IMG/VR virus record: IMGVR_UViG_3300031999_000123
Span: 1-32,645 of that record
Reading direction: 5' to 3' (one strand)
DNA length: 32,645 bases
Origin: a virus
The notes under the pieces were generated by a model, which saw nothing but the letters and a program-made list of their open reading frames with translations, ran no database searches and was not told where the DNA came from. This document shows, in pieces, positions 1 through 7,709 of this stretch. The number at the start of each line of letters is the position of its first letter. Position 1 is the first letter of the stretch. The translations under genes and the position numbers were made by a program.

Positions 1-881
1 TACGTCTTATTTGTTGCGTGTGTACCTAATGTAGGGGCATTAGGAAGAACAACCTGGACACCACCACCTGACATTGTCAAGGTACCAGTCATTGTGTCAC
101 CAGTTACATTTACAAAAGTTGTATCTGCGTATGTTTTCGTTACTGCATGAAGTGGTAATGTTGGAGGACCACTAAGTGTTAGCGATCCTGTCATTGGGGA
201 AACACCATTGGCAAGGATTACATCAACAAATATAGACCCATCATAAACAGATAATTCATTTGTTACTGGATCAAATATGAATTGGCCAAGCAAAGGAGTT
301 ACTGGAATCAAAACATAAAATACATTACCACCAGGACCTTCGTTAACAACCCCAGGTGTTACGAAAAGAGTAGTTTGATTAAGAGTGCCATTAAAGGAAG
401 AAGCACTAACGACATATGTACCATCATTTGATGTTGTATTCTTAACAGAAATCGTTTGACCACCAGGAAGTAACGTATCGTGTTTACCATCAATTACGAT
501 AGCCGATGAAGATGTGATAATCAAAACGACAGTAAAACTATAGTGATTTGGGGTTGATGTTGTCGACCAATCAGCACCGTCAAAAACATGAAGTAGTGAA
601 CTTGTTGTATTATACCACGTTTGACCTTCAATGCCATTTACAGGAGGACTTGTATTAGCAAAGTTCTCCATAATGTTGAGCATGTTCTCTTGGAATCGCT
701 CACCATATACTCCATGTCCACGCCCATAGAATATAATTGGTGTTGATGCATTAACTGCTGTTCCATCAAGCGTTGGATCAGATGGAGATAGAGTACCATC
801 TGTACGAAATGATGGAACTATAATAGGTAGTTTCAGAGGGTCTGAAAAGTTGATTGCATATGTCGGATTTGGTAAAGGCAT
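1..881 (-). CDS. Tail-collar fibre protein, 3' end cut by the window edge
   Basis: The frame is open from an ATG at 881 to the left edge, giving about 293 residues and no stop. The start MPLPNPTYAINF and the following ERFQENMLNIMENFAN are the counterparts of the N-termini of the two genes upstream. A central segment with SNDGTYVV and LNQTT is shared with the next gene. Then come TGDTMTG and AVTKTYAD repeats typical of phage fibre shafts. The last visible residues (VVLPNAPTLGTHATNKT) match a stretch just before the collar domain of the gene at 2462-4018, so a collar domain probably follows outside the window. A ribosome-binding site AGGA lies 8-9 bases before the ATG. Role inferred: virion adhesion or fibre component. 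It is probably cotranscribed with the two collar-fibre genes upstream. Confidence 0.85.
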   Translation of the reverse strand, partial: MPLPNPTYAINFSDPLKLPIIVPSFRTDGTLSPSDPTLDGTAVNASTPIIFYGRGHGVYGERFQENMLNIMENFANTSPPVNGIEGQTWYNTTSSLLHVFDGADWSTTSTPNHYSFTVVLIITSSSAIVIDGKHDTLLPGGQTISVKNTTSNDGTYVVSASSFNGTLNQTTLFVTPGVVNEGPGGNVFYVLIPVTPLLGQFIFDPVTNELSVYDGSIFVDVILANGVSPMTGSLTLSGPPTLPLHAVTKTYADTTFVNVTGDTMTGTLTMSGGGVQVVLPNAPTLGTHATNKT

Positions 882-913
882 TTATTGTTTCCTGTTAACC
901 ATGTATTTAATAC

Positions 914-2452
914 TTATGTCTTGATAATGAAGTTCACTGTCAAGAATGGGTGCATATTATTATGCGATCCACCACCACCAGCAGACGAAGTTTGTATTGT
1001 TGCTACTCCAGACCATGTGTTTATTACATCATCAGCTGCATCTGCTGTAAACAATCCGCCATATCGTGAGTACCCGTGTGTATGTGCCGGAATTTGAGGT
1101 GTCGTTAGAGTATGTGTTTCTGCACCACCACTAGCAGTCAAAGAACGACTCGTACCAGATCCTCCACCTTCTGCTGTATTTCCTAAACCAGCACCGACTG
1201 GTGAACGACCATTAAAATTTGGTACATTAAAATTGGGACCTGCACCACCCCATGTGTATCCAATTGCAGTGAATAGTACTGGATATGTTGCTGCTACTTT
1301 AGAAGACCCATCACACATTAGCCATCCAGATGGAGCTACAGCACCAGCAAACATTATAATTGCTCCTGCTGGCGATGACGATGCTGCAGCGGCATCAACA
1401 TATTGTTTTGTTACAGCACCAAGTGGATTTACTGGATCCGCATTAAGAATCAAGAATCCAGTCGTCGTATCGCCAGATACATTAACATAAACAGGATTGA
1501 GAGTTGATTGTAAAGAAGCGAGCGAAACGAGATTGTCGACATAACTTTTCGGAGTAGCACTTGCAGATGTTGCAGGTGCACCACCAAAAAGGACGAGATC
1601 ACCTGTCATTGTATCACCTGCTTTGGCGACTTTTCCTGCAACTGGTCCTACTCCACTGTCGACATATGCTTTTGTTGCTGCATCTTGTGGGTTAATTGGA
1701 ACATCAACATTGGAAATTCGTTGGCTTTCAGCATCGAAGGCACCAACGTTTGGATCATAATTTAGAACATTCAACCATGCACTACCGTTCCATACGTATA
1801 ATTGTTGATTTAGTATGTTGAACCAAAGCTGTCCAATTGATGGTGCTAATGGTGCTGGAGTGATTATAACCGTGCCAGGGCCAGGTCCTAATTGTGCAAC
1901 AGGAACACTAGCGACACTAACGGTTGTTTGATCGAGAACAGCATTATATGTTGGAGTTGGCAAAACGATGTAAGTACCATCGTTTGATGGGGTGCCAGTT
2001 ACTTGGAACTCTGCACCTGGTACTAATTGTTCTGTCGCATCTCCTTCAACCACAAATACATCTGTAATATCGTCAGCAGATACAATATTAAATTCATATA
2101 GTTGTGTACCACTACTCACGAACCCCCAATCTTGGTTAACATCATAGACTTTAATAACGTTGTTTGCAGAGTCAAACCACAGTTGACCAATTGTTCCGAG
2201 AATGGGAGGAGTTGGTGCAGCAAAGTTCTCAAGAAGCCGTACTAAATTTTCATTTATCTTTTCGGCATATCTCAAAGCACCTTCACCAGGAAGTGAAAGT
2301 GAAGTATGCGCTTTATCTGGTTGTGGTGGCAAAGATTCAAGACGATCAGGACCATCGATTTGACCAGGAAGAATAATGAATGGTGTTTTACCAGTCAGTG
2401 TTGGTTCTGATGGTGGTGATGTGAAATTAATTAGGTATGATGATACTGCCAT
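914..2452 (-). CDS. Phage tail-collar domain fibre protein (512 aa)
   Basis: The protein starts MAVSSYLINFTS, very close to the start of the neighbouring paralogue, and the ATG is preceded by AAGGA. Order of parts: a conserved N-terminal module (EPTLTGKTPFII, then ENLVRLLENFA and IGQLWFDS) and a domain with SNDGTYIV and LDQTTVSV. A second GQLWFN segment and fibre repeats (GDTMTG, AATKAYVD, GAVTKQYVD) follow. The C-terminal tail-collar domain has PAGAIIMFAG, GWLMCDGSS, GYTWGG, FNVPNFNGR and HTHGY, the usual hallmarks of that family. Tail-collar proteins are distal fibre parts that help bind the host. The gene lies 9 bases after the stop of the upstream paralogue and 32 bases before the next. 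The N-terminal module probably attaches the protein to the baseplate or fibre; that is inference. Confidence 0.9.
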   Translation of the reverse strand: MAVSSYLINFTSPPSEPTLTGKTPFIILPGQIDGPDRLESLPPQPDKAHTSLSLPGEGALRYAEKINENLVRLLENFAAPTPPILGTIGQLWFDSANNVIKVYDVNQDWGFVSSGTQLYEFNIVSADDITDVFVVEGDATEQLVPGAEFQVTGTPSNDGTYIVLPTPTYNAVLDQTTVSVASVPVAQLGPGPGTVIITPAPLAPSIGQLWFNILNQQLYVWNGSAWLNVLNYDPNVGAFDAESQRISNVDVPINPQDAATKAYVDSGVGPVAGKVAKAGDTMTGDLVLFGGAPATSASATPKSYVDNLVSLASLQSTLNPVYVNVSGDTTTGFLILNADPVNPLGAVTKQYVDAAAASSSPAGAIIMFAGAVAPSGWLMCDGSSKVAATYPVLFTAIGYTWGGAGPNFNVPNFNGRSPVGAGLGNTAEGGGSGTSRSLTASGGAETHTLTTPQIPAHTHGYSRYGGLFTADAADDVINTWSGVATIQTSSAGGGGSHNNMHPFLTVNFIIKT

Positions 2453-2461
2453 AGTTTATCC

Positions 2462-4018
2462 TTAGGTTTTGATAATCTTTCGTACTACAGCATATGGAGT
2501 CATTATATTCATTGCTGCGTTTCCACCTGTGGCTCCAGTAGATTGTGTTGTCCAGAAAATTGTACCGTTAGCACCACCGTTATCAGCATCCCCACCCGGA
2601 TCACCACGTTGATATGTATGTGTGTGGCTTAGTAGCTCTGTACTGCTCATTGCGTGAGCTTCTTCTCCCCCAAGTGTAGCAAGGGTTCTACTATATGGAC
2701 CCGTGTAGGTAATTGCAAAAGTACCAGAACCAGTTGCTGTTATGTTTATTGCTGTTCCATTCTGAGCATTGGCAAGTGATGTTGCGAATTTAACTGATGT
2801 AGTACCGTTACGAATTATGTATACAGTATCACCGAAGTCTAATAGACCAGCAGGAGATGTAGTTGGTGCTGTTGAACCTCCAACAGCATCTGTAATTACA
2901 ACAGTCATTCCCGTTACCCAATGATCTGCAAAGTTTGATCCAACTGTGGCTGTATCAGAGACGGTATTAACGGCACCTGCTGTAAACGTTTCAACAAGAG
3001 TTGAGACTCCAAGCCCGACAGTTGTTCGACCGTTTAGATTTGGAACATTAAAGTTTGCACCAGAACCACCCCATGTGTATCCAATTGCAGTGAATAGTAC
3101 TGGATATGTAGCTGTTAATTGAGAAGATCCATCACAATTCAACCATCCTGTTGGTGCAACATTTCCACCGAAGTCTATAATTGCACCTGCAGGGATTGTA
3201 GCTGCCACTTGACTATCGACATACGTCTTATTTGTTGCGTGTGTACCTAAAGTAGGAGTATTTGGCAGTACAACTTGGGCAGCTCCTGTGAGATTAATGT
3301 TTGCTGATGTGTTTAAGACACCAGTCATTGTGTCACCACCGACGTTCACATAAGTAGCGTCAACGAGTGAGGTAATGTCAAGAGCAACGACGGGTGTAGT
3401 TGCCGAAACTCTACCTTTAGTATCAGTTGTTATTTTAACGAATGACGCTACAACAGGAGTACCGACGTTAACTAATGCAAGGACACCAGCAGTACCATTA
3501 ACCGTAGCAGATGATGAGCTTGATACATCTGTACCAGTAAATGATACCGTTGAACTATCAACATACGTTTTTCTTGTTGCATCAGTTCCAACTGTTGGAG
3601 CTCCAAGATTCGTGATCTTGAATCCACCCATGTTAATATCCGCTGTTGCAGCAACACCAGGACGTAAAAGTTCTACCCAGGCAGGAGCAATTAAGGGAAT
3701 AGTGCTACCAATACGGACTTTTAGATTTTGCTTAGTTGAATCAAACCACAATTGACCAACTGTGGGAGCAGTAGGAGGAGAAGCAGTAGGACTTGCGAAG
3801 TTCTCTAAAAGACGAACAAGACTTTCGTCTACTTTTTCACCATAGCGATTTCTGTCTGAACCAGGAAGGTCGAGAGGTGTATTTGCACTACCTGGTGGGA
3901 TATCTAGCAGCCTGGAAGGACCATTGAGGTCTCGTATGGCAATTATAAACGGGGTCTTTCCAGTTAGTGTAGGTTCAGTAGGTAGTGAGGTAAAATTGAT
4001 TACATAGGGTGTTGCCAT
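2462..4018 (-). CDS. Phage tail-collar domain fibre protein with an insert in the collar (518 aa)
   Basis: I place the start at the ATG at 4018 (MATPYVINFTS), because it aligns with the paralogues. A GTG 24 bases upstream is in frame but has no such support. The N-terminal module (EPTLTGKTPFII, ESLVRLLENFA, GQLWFDS) matches the downstream paralogue. Shaft repeats follow (ATRKTYVD, GGDTMTG, ATNKTYVD), then a C-terminal collar domain with PAGAIIDFGG, GWLNCDGSS, GYTWGG, VPNLNGR and HTHTY. Unlike the paralogue, about 100 residues rich in T, A and G are inserted between NGRTTVGLG and SRTLATLGG. GGAG lies 12 bases before the ATG, which is rather far. A late-type promoter box lies about 38 bases upstream of the start, so this gene probably leads a three-gene late transcript. 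Confidence 0.9.
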   Translation of the reverse strand: MATPYVINFTSLPTEPTLTGKTPFIIAIRDLNGPSRLLDIPPGSANTPLDLPGSDRNRYGEKVDESLVRLLENFASPTASPPTAPTVGQLWFDSTKQNLKVRIGSTIPLIAPAWVELLRPGVAATADINMGGFKITNLGAPTVGTDATRKTYVDSSTVSFTGTDVSSSSSATVNGTAGVLALVNVGTPVVASFVKITTDTKGRVSATTPVVALDITSLVDATYVNVGGDTMTGVLNTSANINLTGAAQVVLPNTPTLGTHATNKTYVDSQVAATIPAGAIIDFGGNVAPTGWLNCDGSSQLTATYPVLFTAIGYTWGGSGANFNVPNLNGRTTVGLGVSTLVETFTAGAVNTVSDTATVGSNFADHWVTGMTVVITDAVGGSTAPTTSPAGLLDFGDTVYIIRNGTTSVKFATSLANAQNGTAINITATGSGTFAITYTGPYSRTLATLGGEEAHAMSSTELLSHTHTYQRGDPGGDADNGGANGTIFWTTQSTGATGGNAAMNIMTPYAVVRKIIKT

Positions 4019-4055
4019 AGTTAGCAATATCTCCGTAAACACATTGGTTCACAGA

Positions 4056-4063
4056 TATTTATT
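4056..4063 (-). promoter_or_regulatory. Late-promoter-like box AATAAATA
   Basis: On the minus strand this reads AATAAATATCTG, one base from the T4 late box TATAAATA. It sits in the 54-base gap before the collar-fibre operon. By T4 spacing, transcription would begin near 4050, giving a leader of about 32 bases. The box matches four other minus-strand boxes in the window. Confidence 0.55.
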
Positions 4064-4072
4064 ACTAACCCA

Positions 4073-4762
4073 TTAGATTCTCAACTCTTCTACACAGATG
4101 TCCATCCAATCGACAACTTGACGATTCTGATCGAATTTATACATCCAATAAGGTGCTCTTACGAGTGACTCAAAGAGTTTTTGTTCGTTCTCATCTAGTG
4201 AGATAAGAAACTCTTTGAACTTGTGGCTTCTGAGTAGAATCCACGGTGTTAATTTGTGTTCACGAATCAATTGAAGTACCTCTCCACTTGTTAGGTAGAG
4301 AAACACATCAGTAACAGAACAATTAAAGGTTTCAGAAAGATCAAACAGAGTACGGACAGTAATCTCTGCTAATTTTGTTGGTGGAACCGATTTGTCAATG
4401 AACTCAAGATACATTGCATATACTTCATCATTTGTCCACATTGGTGGGGGATACTGCTTGTCAATCATCATCTTGACAAACAGATCCGTATCAGTTAGAT
4501 GCACTCTGCGAACAAAGTCGACAAATCTATGAAATGAAAGATAATACTTGGACTTGAGGAACGCAGAAGCTGTTGGAACTTTCTTCTGTTGAAACTTGAA
4601 CCATTTTTGATAATATGACCACGCTGCTTGACCACGTGGAGTCTTAAACTCCTCTTGTCGTAGCATTTGTGTACATTTGTGTTTGAGATATCTATCCTCA
4701 TCAACAAACGTAGAAAAGCAGAAACTACACTGAAACTTGTCAGCGAAATCTTGGATTGTCAC
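4073..4762 (-). CDS. Zinc-finger-bearing phage protein of unknown function (229 aa)
   Basis: I do not recognise the family. The first 30 residues hold CSFC and then HKC (C12, C15, H28, C30 of the track protein), a likely single zinc finger. The rest is alpha-helical in character, rich in aromatic and basic residues (SYYQKWFKFQQKK, FHRFVDFVRR), without membrane segments. The start codon is GTG, overlapping the TGA of the probable gp62 gene as GTGA, so translation is likely coupled to it. No good Shine-Dalgarno sequence is seen. Position at the end of the clamp-loader gene group suggests a DNA- or RNA-binding replication or transcription accessory role, but that is inference only. Confidence 0.8.
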   Translation of the reverse strand: MTIQDFADKFQCSFCFSTFVDEDRYLKHKCTQMLRQEEFKTPRGQAAWSYYQKWFKFQQKKVPTASAFLKSKYYLSFHRFVDFVRRVHLTDTDLFVKMMIDKQYPPPMWTNDEVYAMYLEFIDKSVPPTKLAEITVRTLFDLSETFNCSVTDVFLYLTSGEVLQLIREHKLTPWILLRSHKFKEFLISLDENEQKLFESLVRAPYWMYKFDQNRQVVDWMDICVEELRI

Positions 4763-5226
4763 TTCTTGAGTTCGACTTTTAGTTTTGTTATTTCTTCTTT
4801 TTGGTATCCAAGACCCTCTGCCAATGAAATAATCTCTTCATCAGAAAATAGGGGAAGGACTTCTGTTGCATGGACTGTATTATAGTCATACTGACGACAA
4901 AGTATTTCAACCGCTTGTGGTCTATTCTTCCGTCGTCCTGTACTTGTCTTTAACCATGTATACTTATAGAACTTTCCAGGCGTGCATGTGCACATTAGAT
5001 CAAACAATAGTTGTTTATGTTTCTGCAAAGAGAACACATATGGATTGACAAGTTCGTTAAGAAGAATCACCTGGAGTGGATTTGATGTTCCAGAAAGCCA
5101 TCTCATAAGAACGAGAGGAGCTATACTTTTCTGTTCTTCTTCTGTAAGACCAGTATAGTACTGATGGTTCTTTTTGTTGAGATTTCCTAGAACCTCAAAT
5201 ATATCGGTCTTGTATTGTGTTGCCAT
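4759..5226 (-). CDS. 62: Probable sliding-clamp loader small subunit, gp62-like (155 aa)
   Basis: T4 gp62 joins four gp44 subunits to load the gp45 clamp. This protein has the size (T4: 187; many T4-like relatives are shorter) and a series of spaced residues recalled from that family: VLMRWLSG near residue 40, LLNELVNPY near 56, QLLFDLM near 73 and a basic KYTWLK near 88. The family is poorly conserved, so the call leans partly on context, since the gp44 gene lies upstream on the same strand. Unlike T4, where 44 and 62 are adjacent and coupled, four small genes lie between them here. The ATG at 5226 is clear. The end overlaps the next gene by four bases. Confidence 0.62.
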   Translation of the reverse strand: MATQYKTDIFEVLGNLNKKNHQYYTGLTEEEQKSIAPLVLMRWLSGTSNPLQVILLNELVNPYVFSLQKHKQLLFDLMCTCTPGKFYKYTWLKTSTGRRKNRPQAVEILCRQYDYNTVHATEVLPLFSDEEIISLAEGLGYQKEEITKLKVELKK

Positions 5227-5255
5227 ATGTTGGTAAGTGTTTTAACTATAGTATG

Positions 5256-5594
5256 TTATACTGGTCTCAATTTCTTGTTACAGAACTTACAATCAACATA
5301 TTCGCCGTCATCATCTGTCTTAAAAATCAACAAATCGTATGGATGAACACATTCTTCAACCATTTCAAGTCTAAGTTCAGCAACTTCATCCTTGATTGGT
5401 AGCATCTTAAAGTGGAGATCGATCAGCTTTTCTTCTAGAGGTTGTAGTCGCTTAACTAGTTCTTCCATGTTGTCACGTTTTCTCTGCCAAGCAGTCTTTT
5501 CAGGACGAGTAGCATGATTAGCAACAGCTTCGAGAATTTTTCTCATATGAAGTTGTTCTTCAGTTTCATTTTCTGGTTTTTTAGTTCTTGACAT
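5256..5594 (-). CDS. Hypothetical coiled-coil protein with C-terminal zinc ribbon (112 aa)
   Basis: The start chosen is the ATG at 5594 (MSRTKKPENETEE), one base after the stop of the upstream gene and preceded by GAGGA at good spacing. A longer in-frame reading to 5648 would run back into the upstream gene. The middle is a charged, probably coiled-coil helix (WQRKRDNMEELVKRLQPLEEKL, about residues 36-57). The C-terminus has CVHPYD, then CKFC, a likely metal-binding site with two to four ligands. The family is not recognised. It lies in a chain of small genes between gp44 and gp62. Confidence 0.75.
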   Translation of the reverse strand: MSRTKKPENETEEQLHMRKILEAVANHATRPEKTAWQRKRDNMEELVKRLQPLEEKLIDLHFKMLPIKDEVAELRLEMVEECVHPYDLLIFKTDDDGEYVDCKFCNKKLRPV

Positions 5595-5595
5595 T

Positions 5596-6015
5596 TTATT
5601 CCTCATTCTCGTATTGTTTGTAGTATTCTCGTTCGACCTGTCCTGCATTAAAATCCTTTAATGGTCCATTATAGATTTCTAAATCAGCAAAAATAGTCAT
5701 CCACACTTGAGAGTCTACTTCTGACAACGTGTATACATATAGTTCATCTTCTGAGTCAACAGGATAGATATAAACGTTTCCGATGTCTTCCTTTAGACGA
5801 CGAACCACATGTGCTGCGAGACATTCAATTCCGTTAAAGTACCTTGGTATATTTTGTCCTGATTGAATTCCATCAACAATTGTACAGTACCCATTATTAA
5901 GGATCTTAAGTAAGTCGTTTCCCATTCCGGTTGGAAATCCATCAGATTGGCGATAGATTGTTACCAGTATCTTATTATCTCCATTCTTTATGCGGACTAA
6001 GCTGCTTGTTCCCAT
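5596..6015 (-). CDS. Conserved MGT-type phage protein of unknown function (139 aa)
   Basis: The protein begins MGTSSLVRIK and continues with VTIYRQSDGFPTGMGNDLL and, later, NGIECLAAHVVRRLK and VYIYPVD. This layout, a short beta strand after MGT, a YRQxDGxPxGxG turn and a CLAA helix, matches an unnamed family that I have seen annotated as hypothetical in many phages and some bacteria. No catalytic motif is evident. The start ATG at 6015 lies inside the end of the DUF488 gene (19-base overlap), which argues for translational coupling. Confidence 0.75.
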   Translation of the reverse strand: MGTSSLVRIKNGDNKILVTIYRQSDGFPTGMGNDLLKILNNGYCTIVDGIQSGQNIPRYFNGIECLAAHVVRRLKEDIGNVYIYPVDSEDELYVYTLSEVDSQVWMTIFADLEIYNGPLKDFNAGQVEREYYKQYENEE

Positions 6016-6452
6016 TGTATGTCTCTCTCAAACATTGTGACAACATCTTCGAATGTTATCTTTCTCTCATATGGTTGTAAATTCTCATCTAGTTCGTATA
6101 CTTCTGCAGTCCCACCTTCATTTAATAGTGCTGCAACAATATGTCTATGACAGAATGATCCTGTCTTTTCATAACATAACATGATGTCACCATCTTCAAA
6201 TAGATCAGCAATATCTTGTGCAAGTGTTGGTACCGCTACTGTCTCTGGTACACCTCGAAGTTTGTTAAGGTATTCAATTGTGTAATCGTTCTTTCCTAAA
6301 TTGTCATTCTTGTATCTTCTCAACATATCCCATGTTGGGGCAAGTTTAACAATCCTTCGACCAGGAAATCCTGGTGGTGATTTTGCACTTATTGATATTG
6401 CTCTCGGGTGTCTGCTCGCTCTACCAAAGTATGAAGTGTACAGTGTTTTCAT
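5997..6452 (-). CDS. DUF488-family protein (151 aa)
   Basis: DUF488 proteins start with a strand and a serine or arginine loop and carry a CHR motif near the middle to end. Here MKTLYTSYFGR opens the protein, and DIMLCYEKTGSFCHRHIVAALL lies at about residues 92-113, with the family's typical cysteine pair and CHRH. A strand-helix pattern of about 150 residues fits the family size. The biochemical role of DUF488 is not established, and an enzymatic role on nucleotides or nucleic acids is only a guess. The ATG at 6452 overlaps the stop of the upstream gene as ATGA. Confidence 0.75.
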   Translation of the reverse strand: MKTLYTSYFGRASRHPRAISISAKSPPGFPGRRIVKLAPTWDMLRRYKNDNLGKNDYTIEYLNKLRGVPETVAVPTLAQDIADLFEDGDIMLCYEKTGSFCHRHIVAALLNEGGTAEVYELDENLQPYERKITFEDVVTMFERDIQWEQAA

Positions 6453-6670
6453 TTCGATTGTTCTAATTTCTGTTCTTGCAAATCTTCAAATTGGCTAATA
6501 AGATGGTCAATAAGATGTTGTATCTTCTGTTCGATCGGTGTATCGATGTCTTGGTATGTTGAACTCACCCACGGTGAATCACAACAACCACAAGAAGAAA
6601 TATACAGTTTGTGTTTTACACAAATTGCTTTGTAGTCTGCTAGAAACGTATCAAGTTGTTCACGTGTCAT
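6449..6670 (-). CDS. Small conserved phage protein with CGCCDSPW motif (73 aa)
   Basis: A short protein beginning MTREQLDTFLADYKAICVKHKLYISS, followed by the cysteine-rich CGCCDSPW at about residues 27-34 and a helical, acidic C-terminus. Similar GCGCCxSP motifs occur in small hypothetical phage proteins, so it is likely real although unassigned. The cysteines may bind metal. The start ATG overlaps the gp44 stop as ATGA at 6667-6670. Confidence 0.72.
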   Translation of the reverse strand: MTREQLDTFLADYKAICVKHKLYISSCGCCDSPWVSSTYQDIDTPIEQKIQHLIDHLISQFEDLQEQKLEQSK

Positions 6671-7644
6671 ATTTGTCCCAGTCTAATTAACATTGCTGCC
6701 GTGTTGATCTCTGCATCCGCACAAATCCCGTGCTTATATAGGTGCTCAGCAATAATTGTGATACCTTCTTCCCACTTGTCTGTCTTGGCAAATTTTGTTG
6801 AACGGTGTAGATTCTCATAAAGAAATCTGTATACATCCTCCCATTCGCCATTTGTTACGGTTCCACAGATAACCTTTCGTGCCTCAATCCATCCGTCAAC
6901 CTCGATTAAATCGAGTAGTTGTAGTTTGTAATCACCTGTCTCTGCAGATGTCGATGTTGGAGAATGTAAAATACCATTAATTGTTCCAAGCTGGATCGAA
7001 TTTATGATCTTTCGAATGTCTGGATAACCAACAGCAATATATTTGTCAACATCATCGAGGTTGAATTGAACTTTTTCCGCAAGTAGGATTCTTGCAACAA
7101 GTTCAGCTATCTCGTCTGTATTGAATGCTTTGAATCTTAATTCCTGACATCTTCCAATAATTGGAGGAATGATCTTGTTAACATAGTTGCACGTGAGGAC
7201 GAATCGTGCTGTATCGACGTATTCTTCCATTAACATACGAAGAATTGCCTGGCCATTTGGCGTAATGTAGTCGGCTTCTTCTAGAACAACTACCTTAAAA
7301 TCACCAAGTGCAAAGGTTGTAACGAATCCTTTAATCTTGTCTCGAATTGTATCAACATTATTCTCATCAGATGCGTTGATTTGCATATGGTCAATAAGGT
7401 TAACACCAAGTTCTTTAAGAAGGATTCTGACGAGTGTTGTTTTCCCCGATCCAGGTACACCCGAGAGTAATAAGTGTGGGATACTTTTTTGATCGATCAT
7501 CTTCTGTATGATCTTGCGATGTTGCTCTGATTGGAATAGGTAACTTGATAAGTCTTTTGGTCGATATTTCTCGACCCATAGTTTTTCTAAACCTACTGAT
7601 GAAATTTCTGTACTTTGTTTGAAATTTTGTGGTGTTATTGTCAT
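6667..7644 (-). CDS. 44: Sliding-clamp loader large subunit, gp44-like AAA+ ATPase (325 aa)
   Basis: The protein has the expected T4 gp44 size and organisation. WVEKYRPKDL (residues 23-32) is the clamp-loader opening motif. Walker A GVPGSGKT is at 62-69, Walker B VVVLEEAD at 118-125, sensor 1 LTCN near 150 and an arginine-finger GRC at 164-166, where the usual sequence is SRC. A lid domain and an alpha-helical C-terminal collar region follow. With gp62 it would form the pump that opens and loads the processivity clamp on DNA. Walker B reads EEAD rather than DExx, a mild deviation. No clear Shine-Dalgarno sequence precedes the ATG. A TATAAT-containing palindrome upstream may be its promoter. 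Confidence 0.93.
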   Translation of the reverse strand: MTITPQNFKQSTEISSVGLEKLWVEKYRPKDLSSYLFQSEQHRKIIQKMIDQKSIPHLLLSGVPGSGKTTLVRILLKELGVNLIDHMQINASDENNVDTIRDKIKGFVTTFALGDFKVVVLEEADYITPNGQAILRMLMEEYVDTARFVLTCNYVNKIIPPIIGRCQELRFKAFNTDEIAELVARILLAEKVQFNLDDVDKYIAVGYPDIRKIINSIQLGTINGILHSPTSTSAETGDYKLQLLDLIEVDGWIEARKVICGTVTNGEWEDVYRFLYENLHRSTKFAKTDKWEEGITIIAEHLYKHGICADAEINTAAMLIRLGQI

Positions 7645-7658
7645 ATTATTGTTCTAGA

Positions 7659-7681
7659 TAAGATTATATCAAATAATCTTA
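7659..7681 (-). promoter_or_regulatory. Palindrome containing an extended -10 promoter element before gp44
   Basis: Two perfect 9-base arms (TAAGATTAT and ATAATCTTA) flank a 5-base loop. On the minus strand the sequence TGATATAAT (7671-7663) is a perfect extended -10 element. No good -35 is seen. A start near 7656 would leave a very short leader to the gp44 ATG. The symmetry could also make it an operator or a stem-loop after the membrane-protein gene. Confidence 0.4.
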
Positions 7682-7709
7682 CAGGAAAATAAAAGGAAAA
7701 TCAAGAGGG

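Noticed and set aside
881-913. GTATTAAATAC as a late promoter before the partial collar gene
   Set aside because: It has an extra base relative to NATAAATA. The gene is probably cotranscribed from the upstream box at 4063-4056.
4019-4042. Upstream GTG start for the collar-fibre gene (MFTEILLT)
   Set aside because: The paralogues align from MATPY/MAVSS at the ATG at 4018, and the extra eight residues have no counterpart.
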